From assembly GCA_002395155.1 (NCBI GenBank), contig DGWD01000031.1, positions 42,574 through 106,573 of the forward strand: a DNA stretch of 64,000 nucleotides, given 5' to 3'. The notes under the pieces are model-generated. The model did no database searches, had not been told where the DNA came from, and was given only the letters and a program-made list of their open reading frames with translations. This DNA comes from Treponema sp. UBA4267. Lineage in GTDB: Bacteria; Spirochaetota; Spirochaetia; Treponematales; Treponemataceae. Below, in pieces: positions 44,032 to 52,593 of the stretch. Position 1 is the stretch's first letter, and each line of letters begins with the position of its first letter. The position numbers were made by a program, and so were the translations under genes.

Positions 44032-44706
44032 ATGACCGATCAATTATTAATCTATGGAATCCGCCTTATCATAAGTTTTTTTTGCGGTTTATTACTTGGA
44101 ATTGAACGAAAAAGTCGCCAAAACGCAGTAGGAATCCGAACTTTAGTCTTAATCAGCGTTTCCTGTTGTCTTCTTTCTATATTGTCCGTTTATGTTGCAC
44201 AAACTTACAGCACTGATACAGGCAAAGGTGACCCAACCCGTATAATTTCGACAGTTATTACAGGCATAGGTTTTATTGGTGGTGGAGCAATTTTAAAGCA
44301 AGGTCTAAACATCAGAGGATTGACTACAGCTGCCATCATTCTTACAACAGCAGCGATTGGTCTTTCATGTGGGGCAGGCTTATACGAACCAGCCATAATC
44401 ACACTTGCTATAGCATTAATTGTACTTTTTGTTATGAATAAACTTGAAAAGATTATTTTCCCAGCTGTAAAAACAAAAGTGCTTCACATTGGAACAACCA
44501 CTAGTGATGTAGATACAAAAAAAATTGAAAAGGTTTTGAAGGCAAACGGAATTATTATTAACGATGTAAATGTTGAATATTCTTCTAAGAAAGAGCAGAT
44601 TGAATTAATTTACACTGTAAAAACACCAGATAAACTTAATCCACTAAAACTTTCATCTGAACTTTTAAAAATTGGAAAGTTTTCTAACTTTACTTTGAGT
44701 AACTAA
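44032..44706 (+). CDS. MgtC/SapB family membrane protein
   Basis: A 224-residue protein with four or five helices in the first ~140 residues and the family signature: LLGIERKSRQNAVGIRTLVLI, then IGFIGGGAILKQG and IRGLTTAAIILTTAAIGL. The C-terminal ~80 residues form a cytoplasmic ACT-like domain. MgtC proteins help growth at low magnesium or acid pH in some bacteria; the general role is unresolved. AGGA lies nine bases before the ATG. It follows the SDR-like gene by 22 bases, likely one transcript. Confidence 0.9.
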   Translation: MTDQLLIYGIRLIISFFCGLLLGIERKSRQNAVGIRTLVLISVSCCLLSILSVYVAQTYSTDTGKGDPTRIISTVITGIGFIGGGAILKQGLNIRGLTTAAIILTTAAIGLSCGAGLYEPAIITLAIALIVLFVMNKLEKIIFPAVKTKVLHIGTTTSDVDTKKIEKVLKANGIIINDVNVEYSSKKEQIELIYTVKTPDKLNPLKLSSELLKIGKFSNFTLSN

Positions 44707-44720
44707 AAACTGATTAAAAC

Positions 44721-45038
44721 TTATTTCTGAAAAGTAACAACAACTGAGTTATCGGCATTGCTGAATGGAGCTGGAATGTATTTATCAGCTTTCCAGTCAT
44801 TCTCCCAGCGGCAGCCGTCTAAAAGATAACGGAACTGAAATTCTTTATCTACAGGAAGTTCTAGCATAACAGAGAAGGAACCATCTTTATTCTGTTTTAA
44901 AGGAGTATCGGTACTGCTCCAGCTGTTAAAATCACCAGCAAGATTAATGGTTTTTGCCCCTTGAGCAGCTTCCTTTGAAACTGTAAATGTTACTTTACAT
45001 GTATTTTTTTCTTTTGAAAAAGATTTTTTTAATGACAT
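44721..45038 (-). CDS. CBM48/isoamylase-N domain protein
   Basis: A 105-residue single-domain protein. The stretch TINLAGDFNSWSSTDTPLK and FQFRYLLDGCRWENDWKADKY are hallmarks of the AMPK/isoamylase early-set (CBM48) glycogen-binding fold. It contains nothing else, so it may target or sense glycogen, or serve as a chaperone-like scaffold (inference). The frame opens 10 codons earlier; AGGAG seven bases before the ATG at 45038 sets the start. Divergent from metK. Confidence 0.82.
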   Translation of the reverse strand: MSLKKSFSKEKNTCKVTFTVSKEAAQGAKTINLAGDFNSWSSTDTPLKQNKDGSFSVMLELPVDKEFQFRYLLDGCRWENDWKADKYIPAPFSNADNSVVVTFQK

Positions 45039-45083
45039 TAATAACTCCTGAAACTTCCTACCATACAATATAACATAAAAATA

Positions 45084-45112
45084 TTGAATTTTTCATATTT
45101 ATGCAATATATT
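45084..45112 (+). promoter_or_regulatory. Promoter of metK
   Basis: TTGAAT (45084-45089), 17 bases, TATATT (45107-45112). The expected start near 45119 gives a leader of about 97 bases, unusually long for this window, which holds the riboswitch. Confidence 0.72.
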
Positions 45113-45140
45113 GTTGTCGCATTAAATTTTATACAGCGTA

Positions 45141-45210
45141 TCCGCCGATTTATCCAAATTGCAGAGCGGACCCCAGTTCGTATGAATTGGTAAATCTTGC
45201 TAAATAGGAG
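45141..45210 (+). promoter_or_regulatory. SAM-II-type riboswitch controlling metK translation
   Basis: P1 is TCCGC (45141-45145) with GCGGA (45166-45170). Its loop carries GATTTA, TCC and ATTGCA as in the SAM-II core. The 3' part has GGTAAATC and GCTAAATAGGAG. GATTTA (45147-45152) is fully complementary to TAAATC (45191-45196), and TCC (45153-45155) to GGA (45207-45209), giving the pseudoknot. The GGA belongs to the metK Shine-Dalgarno sequence, so SAM binding should block translation. An extra hairpin CCAGTTC/GAATTGG (45173-45190) is inserted in the connecting loop. The match was made from memory of the SAM-II consensus; a covariance-model search would confirm it. Confidence 0.85.
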
Positions 45211-45215
45211 ACTAT

Positions 45216-46424
45216 ATGTCTATCTTATCTAACAATCACTATTTATTTACTTCAGAATCTGTAGGTGAAGGTCACCCAGATAAACTTTGTGATCAGGTTT
45301 CTGATGCAGTACTTGATTATTGTCTTTCTTTAGATCCAAATGCTCACGTAGCATGCGAAACATTCTCTACAACTGACTTTTTACTCGTTGGTGGAGAAAT
45401 TGGTTTCCAGGATCCAAAAATCAATCTTGAAGATTTTAAGAAAAACGTAGAAAAAATTGCACGTGGAGTTGCTCTTGATATTGGTTACAACTCTGCTGAT
45501 GTAGGTCTTGATGGTGCAAACTGTATTTTTATGAACCGTCTTCATGCTCAGTCTGCAGATATCAACCAGGGTGTTGTAGGAAAAGGTCTTGATGAATACG
45601 AAGGTCAGCAGGGGGCTGGAGACCAGGGTATGATGTTTGGTTATGCATGTAACGAAACACCAACTTTAATGCCTGCTCCAGTTTACTATTCACACCAGAT
45701 TTTGCTTAAGGCTCACGAACTCCGCCATTCAGGAAAAATTGCATGGCTTCGTCCAGATGCAAAATCTCAGGTAACAGTTGAATATGATGAAAACAATAAG
45801 CCTTGTCGTATTGATACAGTTGTTGTTTCTCATCAGCATAATCCAGATGTAGATTACGACACAATCAAAAAGACAATTATTGAAGAAATAGTCAAACCTG
45901 TGCTTGAACCAACAGGTCTTCTCAAGGGCGATACAAAATACTTTATTAACCCAACAGGAAAATTTGTTATTGGTGGACCTGATGGAGACTCTGGACTTAC
46001 AGGTCGTAAGATTATTGTTGATACTTACGGTGGAATGGGTCGCCATGGTGGTGGAGCTTTCTCTGGTAAGGACCCTTCAAAAGTTGACCGTTCAGCAGCT
46101 TACATGGCACGTTACATTGCTAAAAACGTAGTTGCATCAGGACTTGCAGACCGTGCAGAAGTTGAACTTGCTTATGCAATTGGTGTTCCATTCCCTGTAT
46201 CAATTATGGTTGAAACTTTCGGAACAGAAAAAGCTCCTCGCAATGCAATTGAAGCTGCAGTTGAAAAGGTATTTGACTGTACACCAGCAGGAATCGTAAA
46301 AACTTTGAACCTTAAACAGCCAATCTACCGCAAGACAGCATCTTACGGACACTTTGGCCGCGAAGGATTCCCTTGGGAAAAAACTGACAAAGCAGAAGAA
46401 CTTAAAGCTGCTTTGAACAAATAA
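45216..46424 (+). CDS. metK: S-adenosylmethionine synthetase
   Basis: Makes SAM from methionine and ATP. 402 residues, full length. Visible signatures: [18 protein letters not shown] (methionine/ATP binding, N-terminus), [12 protein letters not shown] (hexapeptide motif) and [18 protein letters not shown] (P-loop-like motif). Codon use is strongly biased, as expected for a highly expressed gene. Its leader carries the SAM-II-type riboswitch, so product feedback is direct. The ECF S-component follows after 14 bases. Confidence 0.98.
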   Translation: MSILSNNHYLFTSESVGEGHPDKLCDQVSDAVLDYCLSLDPNAHVACETFSTTDFLLVGGEIGFQDPKINLEDFKKNVEKIARGVALDIGYNSADVGLDGANCIFMNRLHAQSADINQGVVGKGLDEYEGQQGAGDQGMMFGYACNETPTLMPAPVYYSHQILLKAHELRHSGKIAWLRPDAKSQVTVEYDENNKPCRIDTVVVSHQHNPDVDYDTIKKTIIEEIVKPVLEPTGLLKGDTKYFINPTGKFVIGGPDGDSGLTGRKIIVDTYGGMGRHGGGAFSGKDPSKVDRSAAYMARYIAKNVVASGLADRAEVELAYAIGVPFPVSIMVETFGTEKAPRNAIEAAVEKVFDCTPAGIVKTLNLKQPIYRKTASYGHFGREGFPWEKTDKAEELKAALNK

Positions 46425-46438
46425 AAAGGAGAAAAACT

Positions 46439-47002
46439 ATGGCTAACACAACCGGAAAGTCAATTATTCGTCAGGTAGTAGCAATTGGTATCGGAGCGGC
46501 AATCTTTGTTGCATTGACAACAGTACAGATTCCAATCGGATTCATTCCTAACACTGCTCTTCAGGTAAGAGCTGCAGTGCTTGCATTCTTTGCAGCAGTT
46601 TTTGGACCAGTTGCAGGTTTTGCTATCGGTCTTATTGGACATGCCCTTGGAGATGCACTTTTCTACGGCAGCGTATGGTGGTCTTGGGTATTCCCAGATG
46701 CAATTTTTGGCCTTGTTGTTGGTATTTTCGCAAAGAAATATGCCGTTGAAGAAGGCGGATTTGCTGTAAAGCAGTGCGTTCTTTTCAACGTTGTACAGCT
46801 TGTTTCAAATGCTGTTGCATGGATTCTTGCTGCTCCTGTTCTTGATATCCTCATCTACAAAGAGCCTGCTAACAAAGTATTCGTACAGGGCGTAACAGCT
46901 TGTATCTGTAACGTTGTAATTGTAGCTGTTCTGGGATCACTCCTTACATTCGGCTACTCAAAGATTAAAACTAAGTCTTCTTCTCTTAAAGAGGAAGAAT
47001 AA
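46439..47002 (+). CDS. ECF transporter S-component, UPF0397 type
   Basis: A 187-residue membrane protein with about five helices, of the riboflavin-transporter-like S-component superfamily, closest by eye to UPF0397 (AAVFGPVAGFAIGLIGHALGDALFYGSVWWSWV). It gives substrate specificity to an ECF importer whose ATPase and T-component follow. Position directly behind metK, in the SAM-riboswitch transcript, suggests a methionine-related substrate; comparative genomics has predicted such ECF systems (MtsTUV), but the substrate here is inference. AAGGAG lies eight bases before the ATG. Confidence 0.85.
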   Translation: MANTTGKSIIRQVVAIGIGAAIFVALTTVQIPIGFIPNTALQVRAAVLAFFAAVFGPVAGFAIGLIGHALGDALFYGSVWWSWVFPDAIFGLVVGIFAKKYAVEEGGFAVKQCVLFNVVQLVSNAVAWILAAPVLDILIYKEPANKVFVQGVTACICNVVIVAVLGSLLTFGYSKIKTKSSSLKEEE

Positions 47003-47014
47003 TTCCACTTCCAA

Positions 47015-47066
47015 ACACCCCGAACCACCGAAGAGCGAGCTCAACCGATGGTTCGGGGTGTCTCTT
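47015..47066 (+). terminator. Strong intrinsic terminator inside the metK-ECF cluster
   Basis: Perfect 13-bp arms ACACCCCGAACCA (47015-47027) and TGGTTCGGGGTGT (47049-47061), extended by CCG/CGA-rich bases, followed by CTCTTTTTCC. It ends only 10 bases before the ATG of the ATPase gene. Read-through must supply the ATPase and T genes unless a hidden promoter exists. Confidence 0.85.
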
Positions 47067-47075
47067 TTTCCTAAC

Positions 47076-48797
47076 ATGCCTCCAATTATTGAATTCAAGG
47101 ATTTTTCATACAAATACAGAACTCAGACAAAGCCTACCCTTAAAAACATAAATCTTTCTATAAATCAGGGTGAAAAAGTGCTGATTATCGGTGCTTCGGG
47201 TTCTGGAAAATCAACAATCGCGAAATGTATTAATTCTCTTATTCCGTCTTCCTTTCCCGGAAAAATTGAAGGGAGTCTTTCTGTTTGCGGTCTTAATCCT
47301 GAAAAAGAAGGTATTTTCAGCATGTCAAAACACGTCGGTACAGTTTTACAGGACACCGACGGCCAGTTTATCGGGCTCACTGTTGCAGAAGACATTGCTT
47401 TTGCTTTGGAAAACGACAATGTTCCTGTAGAAGAAATGCACCACCGTGTTCACGAAGCGGCAAAAATTGTAAATGCAGAAGCTTTATTAAACTCTGTTCC
47501 AGGCGCACTAAGTGGCGGCCAGAAGCAGAGAGTTTCGCTGGCAGGTATTCTTGTTGATGATGTAGACATTTTCTTATTTGACGAACCTCTCGCAAACCTT
47601 GACCCTGCCGCCGGCAAAAAAATCATTTCTCTTATTGATGAATTAAACAAAAACCAGAGAAAGACAGTAATTATTATTGAACATAGATTGGAAGATGTTC
47701 TGTACAAAAATGTTGACCGCATAATTGTTATGGAAAACGGTGAAATTGCTGCGGATACAACTCCAGACAAACTTTTGTGCACAAATCTTCTTCCGCAAAA
47801 AGGTATTCGAGAACCTCTTTATATTTCGGCACTCAAATACGCTGGCTGTGAATTGCAGCCACAAGATAAACCTGAACACGTAGACACAATCAATATAGAA
47901 CCTCATAAAGAAAAACTTTTATCGTGGTTCAAAAAAATTGAAAAGCCGGCACCTGCCGAAGAGAAGCCGGTTGCACTTGAACTTAAAAATGTCAGCTTTA
48001 AATATGATGCTGATGCCCCGCTTACTGTAAAAGACGTAAGTTTTGCAATCCACAAAGGGGAAATGGTTAGTATTGTTGGAACTAACGGAGCCGGTAAATC
48101 GACAATTGCTTCGTTAATTTGCGGCTTTAACGTTCAGAACAGCGGGCAGATTCTGCTGGACGAAAAGGATATTACAAAACTTTCAATAAAAGAGCGTGGC
48201 GAAAAAATCGGATTTGTACTTCAGAACCAGAATCAGATGATTTCCAAGAGCATTATTTTTGATGAAGTTGCTATGGGTCTTGCCGTAAGAAAAGTTCCAA
48301 AAGCTGAAATAGCTGAGCACGTAAACAATGCACTTAAAATCTGCGGAATGTATCCTTACAGAAACTGGCCGATCAGTGCTGTAAGTTTTGGACAGAAAAA
48401 ACGCGTTACAATTGCAAGTATTCTTGTAATGAACCCGGAAATCATTATTCTTGATGAACCGACAGCCGGACAGGATTATGCACATTACACCGAAATCATG
48501 GAGTTTTTGAAAAAGCTGAACCGCGAACTTGGAATCACCATCATCATGATTACTCATGACATGCACCTTATGCTCGAATATACAGACCGTGCAATTGTAA
48601 TTTCTGATGGTCAGGTTTTAGCTGATGGCAAAAGTTCTCATATCCTGACCGACGAAGCAATTACAGAAGCCGCAAGTCTTAAAAAGACAAGCCTTTATAA
48701 TCTTGCAGTTAAATGCGGAATTGAAAATCCTTCTGAACTTGTGGATAGCTTTATTGCGTATGAGAGAAAACACCGCGAGGAGGCCGCTCTTGCCTAA
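47076..48797 (+). CDS. ECF transporter fused double ATPase
   Basis: A 573-residue protein with two ABC domains in one chain, as in YkoD and UPF0397-linked ATPases. Domain 1: Walker A GASGSGKST, signature LSGGQKQRVSLAG, Walker B IFLFDEPLANLDP. Domain 2: Walker A GTNGAGKST, a degenerate signature VSFGQKKRVTIA, Walker B IIILDEPTAGQD. One composite site may thus be weaker. The frame opens six codons earlier at a GTG inside the terminator stem; I chose the ATG at 47076, although it has no ribosome binding site. G+C and codon use look higher than in metK. Confidence 0.92.
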   Translation: MPPIIEFKDFSYKYRTQTKPTLKNINLSINQGEKVLIIGASGSGKSTIAKCINSLIPSSFPGKIEGSLSVCGLNPEKEGIFSMSKHVGTVLQDTDGQFIGLTVAEDIAFALENDNVPVEEMHHRVHEAAKIVNAEALLNSVPGALSGGQKQRVSLAGILVDDVDIFLFDEPLANLDPAAGKKIISLIDELNKNQRKTVIIIEHRLEDVLYKNVDRIIVMENGEIAADTTPDKLLCTNLLPQKGIREPLYISALKYAGCELQPQDKPEHVDTINIEPHKEKLLSWFKKIEKPAPAEEKPVALELKNVSFKYDADAPLTVKDVSFAIHKGEMVSIVGTNGAGKSTIASLICGFNVQNSGQILLDEKDITKLSIKERGEKIGFVLQNQNQMISKSIIFDEVAMGLAVRKVPKAEIAEHVNNALKICGMYPYRNWPISAVSFGQKKRVTIASILVMNPEIIILDEPTAGQDYAHYTEIMEFLKKLNRELGITIIMITHDMHLMLEYTDRAIVISDGQVLADGKSSHILTDEAITEAASLKKTSLYNLAVKCGIENPSELVDSFIAYERKHREEAALA

Positions 48798-49617
48798 AAT
48801 CATCACCTATAAACAGAAAGACTGTTTTATCCACAGATTGTGCGGGCTCACAAAACTGATTTTCTTTATTCTGTGGACACTCACAACAATGCTCACATAC
48901 GACACCCGTATTCTTGGCATTATGATTATTGCAAGCTTTGTAATTTTTAAGCTTTCAAAAACCGACTGGAAACAGGTTCGCTCTATTTTTCTTGTAATCT
49001 CTTTATTTTTGACTTTGAATGTAATTGCGATTTTTATTTTTTCTCCATATGAAGGCTGTAAGATTTATGAATCGCGAACCGACCTGCTTCACATTAGTGG
49101 CCGCTATACCATTACCGCACAGCAGCTTTTTTATGAACTCAACGTCATCTTAAAGTATTTTACAATCATACCGTCGGTATTTATGTTTATTACTTCTACA
49201 AATCCAAGTGAGTTTGCAGCAAGCCTGAACCGCATTAAACTACCGTACACAACAAGTTACTCAGTTGCAATTTCACTCCGCTACGTTCCAGATGTTCAAA
49301 CTGATTTTAACCGCATCAAAAACGCTCAGGAAGCCCGCGGAATTGAAATGTCATCTAAAGCAAACATCTTTTCCCGACTGAAGAATATGAGCGCAATTCT
49401 TTTTCCGCTTATTTTTACAAGTATGGAAAAAATTGACTCCGTAACAAATGCAATGGAACTGCGCGGCTTTGGAAAACATAAAACCCGAACCTGGTATTCT
49501 GCAAGAAGTTTGAAAAAAGCTGATTATTTGATTATAATTTTAACAGCAGTTTTTTCTGCTGCAGCCCTAACCGTAACCTTCTGGAATGGCAGCAGATTCT
49601 GGAATCCGTTTATTTAA
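48790..49617 (+). CDS. ECF transporter T-component (EcfT)
   Basis: A 275-residue membrane protein that couples the ATPase to the S-component. Five or so helices; the two coupling-helix motifs are NAQEARGIEM and AMELRGFG. The open frame starts far inside the ATPase gene. I place the start at the TTG at 48790, because GAGGAGG stands six bases before it; this leaves an eight-base overlap with the ATPase stop. The alternative ATG at 48760 has no ribosome binding site. Completes the importer with 46439 and 47076. Confidence 0.86.
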   Translation: MPKIITYKQKDCFIHRLCGLTKLIFFILWTLTTMLTYDTRILGIMIIASFVIFKLSKTDWKQVRSIFLVISLFLTLNVIAIFIFSPYEGCKIYESRTDLLHISGRYTITAQQLFYELNVILKYFTIIPSVFMFITSTNPSEFAASLNRIKLPYTTSYSVAISLRYVPDVQTDFNRIKNAQEARGIEMSSKANIFSRLKNMSAILFPLIFTSMEKIDSVTNAMELRGFGKHKTRTWYSARSLKKADYLIIILTAVFSAAALTVTFWNGSRFWNPFI

Positions 49618-49627
49618 ATTAAACAAT

Positions 49628-50260
49628 ATGGAACTTTTGAATAACGAGGAAGTGACAGAAATTTTCCGCCGCTGGAAGGCAGCAAATCCGGCTCCCGTTT
49701 CCGAACTGGACTACGTAAATCCGTTTACGCTGCTAGTGGCTGTTGTTTTGAGTGCACAGGCAACAGATAAAGGTGTAAACAAAGCAACAGGCCCGCTTTT
49801 TAAGGTTGCCGACACCCCGCAGAAAATGCTTGCCCTTGGCGAAGAAGGTCTTATTTCCTATATTAAAACTATCGGGCTCTATAAAAATAAAGCAAAACAT
49901 GTAATGGGACTTTCCCAAAAGCTGATTGATGATTTTGGCGGTGAGGTTCCCGGGAACCGTGAAGCACTTATGACTTTACCGGGAGTTGGACGCAAAACTG
50001 CAAATGTTGTTCTGAACGTGATTTTCCACGAACCAACTATGCCGGTAGATACACATCTCTTACGGGTTGCACCAAAAATTGGACTTGCAGAAGGCAGCAC
50101 TCCCGAAACTGTAGAAAAAAGCCTGCTCGAAAGAATCCCGCCCGAGTTCCTTCACGACGCACATCACTGGATTTTGCTGCACGGACGTTACATCTGTACG
50201 GCACGAAATCCAAAATGCCAGGAATGCCTGATAAACGACATCTGTAAACACAACGAATAA
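49628..50260 (+). CDS. nth: Endonuclease III
   Basis: A 210-residue DNA glycosylase/AP lyase that removes oxidised pyrimidines. The helix-hairpin-helix LMTLPGVGRKTANVVL with its catalytic Lys, the catalytic Asp in VDTHLLRVAPKIG, and the [4Fe-4S] loop C-x6-C-x2-C-x5-C (CTARNPKCQECLINDIC) are all present. The frame opens 14 codons earlier inside the T-component gene; the ATG at 49628 gives the normal N-terminus. No Shine-Dalgarno sequence is seen. It follows the T-component by 10 bases. Confidence 0.95.
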   Translation: MELLNNEEVTEIFRRWKAANPAPVSELDYVNPFTLLVAVVLSAQATDKGVNKATGPLFKVADTPQKMLALGEEGLISYIKTIGLYKNKAKHVMGLSQKLIDDFGGEVPGNREALMTLPGVGRKTANVVLNVIFHEPTMPVDTHLLRVAPKIGLAEGSTPETVEKSLLERIPPEFLHDAHHWILLHGRYICTARNPKCQECLINDICKHNE

Positions 50261-50298
50261 TACTTGAATTCAAAGAAAATCAGAGATAAATTTAGATT

Positions 50299-51171
50299 AT
50301 GAACGAAACAATTAACACTATTGGCGAAGCTGCATCACAGGCAGCAGATGACGTATTCTTGAGTAAGACAACTTCCTTTATCAACTGGATAAAAAGCTTC
50401 ATAACTTGGGAAAATCTTTTCAAATTATTAGGAACAGTCTTTATCATCTTTGTGATGTGGATTGTTTTCCGCCTGATTGCAAAAGCAATTCGTAAGGTTC
50501 CTGAAGAAAAATTGCCAGCCCAAAGAACTGCCGTTATCATCCGCTTTCTTAAATACATTTTTTATATAATTGTTGTACTTTATGTACTTGGACTTTTGGG
50601 AATTAATCTTAAGGCTATCTGGGGTGCTGCAGGAATTGCCGGAGTTGCAATCGGTTTTGCAGCCCAGACTTCTGTCAGCAATCTTATAAGCGGACTTTTT
50701 GTACTTACAGAAGGTTCAATCCACGTTGGAGACACAATCATTGTTGGAGATGTTACTGGCATTGTTGATGAAGTAAAACTCCTTTCAATCAGGGTACACA
50801 CCTTCGACAATCAGATGGTACGTATTCCAAACTCAACAATTATTAACAGCAATTTAACAAATAATTCTTACCACAACAAAAGACGTCTTACTTTGAATGT
50901 TGGTGTTGATTACTCTACCGATATGAAGCTTGCTCTGGAAACTTTGAAAAAAGCTCCAGAACTTTGTCCAACAGTCTTGAAAGATCCAGCTCCTGCAGTA
51001 TGGTTTGACGGTTTTGCAGACAGCAGTATTAATCTTGTAGTTGCAGTATGGTTTAAGCCAGCAGATTTCCTCCAGACAAAAAATGACCTTTATATAGCAA
51101 TTAAAAAAGTTTTGGACGAAGCAAATATTTCTATTCCATTCAACCAGTTGGATGTGATGATAAAGAAATAA
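50299..51171 (+). CDS. mscS: Small-conductance mechanosensitive channel (MscS family)
   Basis: A 290-residue channel that opens under membrane tension to release solutes. Three helices: about 54-72, 85-105 and the pore helix in AGVAIGFAAQTSVSNLISGLF. The beta domain follows (GDVTGIVDEVKLLSIRVHTFDNQMVRIPNSTI), a family hallmark. Full MscS size. It follows nth by 38 bases and precedes the HD gene by one base. Confidence 0.93.
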   Translation: MNETINTIGEAASQAADDVFLSKTTSFINWIKSFITWENLFKLLGTVFIIFVMWIVFRLIAKAIRKVPEEKLPAQRTAVIIRFLKYIFYIIVVLYVLGLLGINLKAIWGAAGIAGVAIGFAAQTSVSNLISGLFVLTEGSIHVGDTIIVGDVTGIVDEVKLLSIRVHTFDNQMVRIPNSTIINSNLTNNSYHNKRRLTLNVGVDYSTDMKLALETLKKAPELCPTVLKDPAPAVWFDGFADSSINLVVAVWFKPADFLQTKNDLYIAIKKVLDEANISIPFNQLDVMIKK

Positions 51172-51172
51172 A

Positions 51173-52279
51173 ATGCTGAAAAATTATTACAGCCAGTATG
51201 ACTGGAAAACCATGCTGGCACAACATCCTCTGCGTGAGTACGATTTATCTCAATATCACAAAATTCTCTGTCCGCCTGAAGACTATCCTGATTTTTTAGA
51301 TAAATACATAAAACTGGACAGTCTGCAGCGTCTAAAGGGCATAGGACTTTTATGCGGAACAGACTGGACCAAGCTTTATAAAAACAGACTTTATTATTCC
51401 CGTTTGGACCACAGCATTGGAGTTGCACTTATTATCTGGCATTTTACACATGATAAGGCACAAACACTGGCAGGACTTTTTCATGATATATCCACCTCGG
51501 TATTCAGTCATGTTTCTGACTTTAGAAAAGGAGATGCCCTGACTCAAACTCTAACAGAAGGCCCTACCGTCGCAATGATTCGATCAGATAAAGAACTGCA
51601 AAAACTTCTCCAATCGGACGGTATAACTTCCAGCGAAATAGAGGACTACCACATTTATCCTGTTGCAGATAATGAAATTCCCCAGTTAAGTGCAGACCGT
51701 CTGGAATATATGTTTCCTTCTGGAATGGCTCTGGACGGTTCCTGGACTATGGAAGAAATACACAGCTGCTACAATGATATTGAAGTTTTAACAAACGAAG
51801 AGGGACAGCCTGAACTTGGATTCAAAACTCTTGAAATTGCAGAAGAATACTGCCGGCATTTTTGTATGATTGGCCATATCCTCCAGCTAAACGAAAATAA
51901 ACTTGCCCTAAATATGCTGGGTGCAATTATGAATCAAGCTGTAGATTCAGGAATTCTGACCGAAAGTGATTTTATGACTTTGAGCGAAAGCCAGGTTATT
52001 TCTAAACTGGAAGAGGCATTCAAAAGTGAACATTCAAAACTTGCAAGACTTTATTACACCTTCCGAAATATGACTTTTATTGAGCACCGCGACCAGATTA
52101 TGCCAGAGGATGAGTATTTTTGCGTAAATCTTAAGGTAAAACAGCGCTATATCAATCCTCTGGTAAAAACAAAAGAAGGCAATAAAAGGCTTTATGAACT
52201 TTCAGAAAGGGGACAGACCTATATAGATGACTTTAAGACTTACCAAGATACTGCTTATGGTTGCGTTCGCCTGATTTAA
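51173..52279 (+). CDS. HD-domain phosphohydrolase
   Basis: A 368-residue HD-superfamily protein. Metal ligands: His80 in SRLDHSIGV, His104-Asp105 in AGLFHDIST and probably His113 in FSHVSDF, resembling deoxynucleoside triphosphate triphosphohydrolase-like HD proteins. Substrate unknown. One base separates it from mscS, without a good ribosome binding site, so coupling is likely. Continues to yhbY within 20 bases. Confidence 0.8.
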   Translation: MLKNYYSQYDWKTMLAQHPLREYDLSQYHKILCPPEDYPDFLDKYIKLDSLQRLKGIGLLCGTDWTKLYKNRLYYSRLDHSIGVALIIWHFTHDKAQTLAGLFHDISTSVFSHVSDFRKGDALTQTLTEGPTVAMIRSDKELQKLLQSDGITSSEIEDYHIYPVADNEIPQLSADRLEYMFPSGMALDGSWTMEEIHSCYNDIEVLTNEEGQPELGFKTLEIAEEYCRHFCMIGHILQLNENKLALNMLGAIMNQAVDSGILTESDFMTLSESQVISKLEEAFKSEHSKLARLYYTFRNMTFIEHRDQIMPEDEYFCVNLKVKQRYINPLVKTKEGNKRLYELSERGQTYIDDFKTYQDTAYGCVRLI

Positions 52280-52299
52280 TCACTAAAATGGAGTGCATT

Positions 52300-52593
52300 A
52301 TGGAATTAACTAGCAAACAAAGAAAAATCCTTGAAAAAGCAGCACACGACTTACAGCCAGTAGTAATTGTAGGCGGAGCCGGATTGACTGAAGGCGTTCA
52401 GCAGATGGTCAACTCTTCTTTAGCTGCACATGAACTGATTAAGGTAAAGTTCAACGAATACAAGGAAGACAAAATTGAACTAACAAATCAAATGTGCGAA
52501 AACTCAGGTGCTACCCTGGTTCGCATAATTGGAAATGTTTCCATCCTCTACAAAGAAGCAGAAAAGGAAGAAGACAGACAGTTTAATTTGTAA
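52300..52593 (+). CDS. yhbY: YhbY-family ribosome-associated RNA-binding protein
   Basis: A 97-residue CRM-domain protein that binds pre-50S ribosomes. MELTSKQRKILEKAAHDLQP, VVIVGGAGLTEGV and the late GATLVRIIGNVSILYKE match the family. The start at 52300 is supported by GGAG six bases upstream; that GGAG lies in a possible longer N-terminus from 52288. The last 11 bases overlap the convergent gene 52583. Confidence 0.92.
   Translation: MELTSKQRKILEKAAHDLQPVVIVGGAGLTEGVQQMVNSSLAAHELIKVKFNEYKEDKIELTNQMCENSGATLVRIIGNVSILYKEAEKEEDRQFNL

Noticed and set aside
48760..48789. ATG at 48760 as start of the ECF T-component
   Set aside because: No ribosome binding site precedes it, whereas the TTG at 48790 has GAGGAGG six bases upstream and gives the usual N-terminus.
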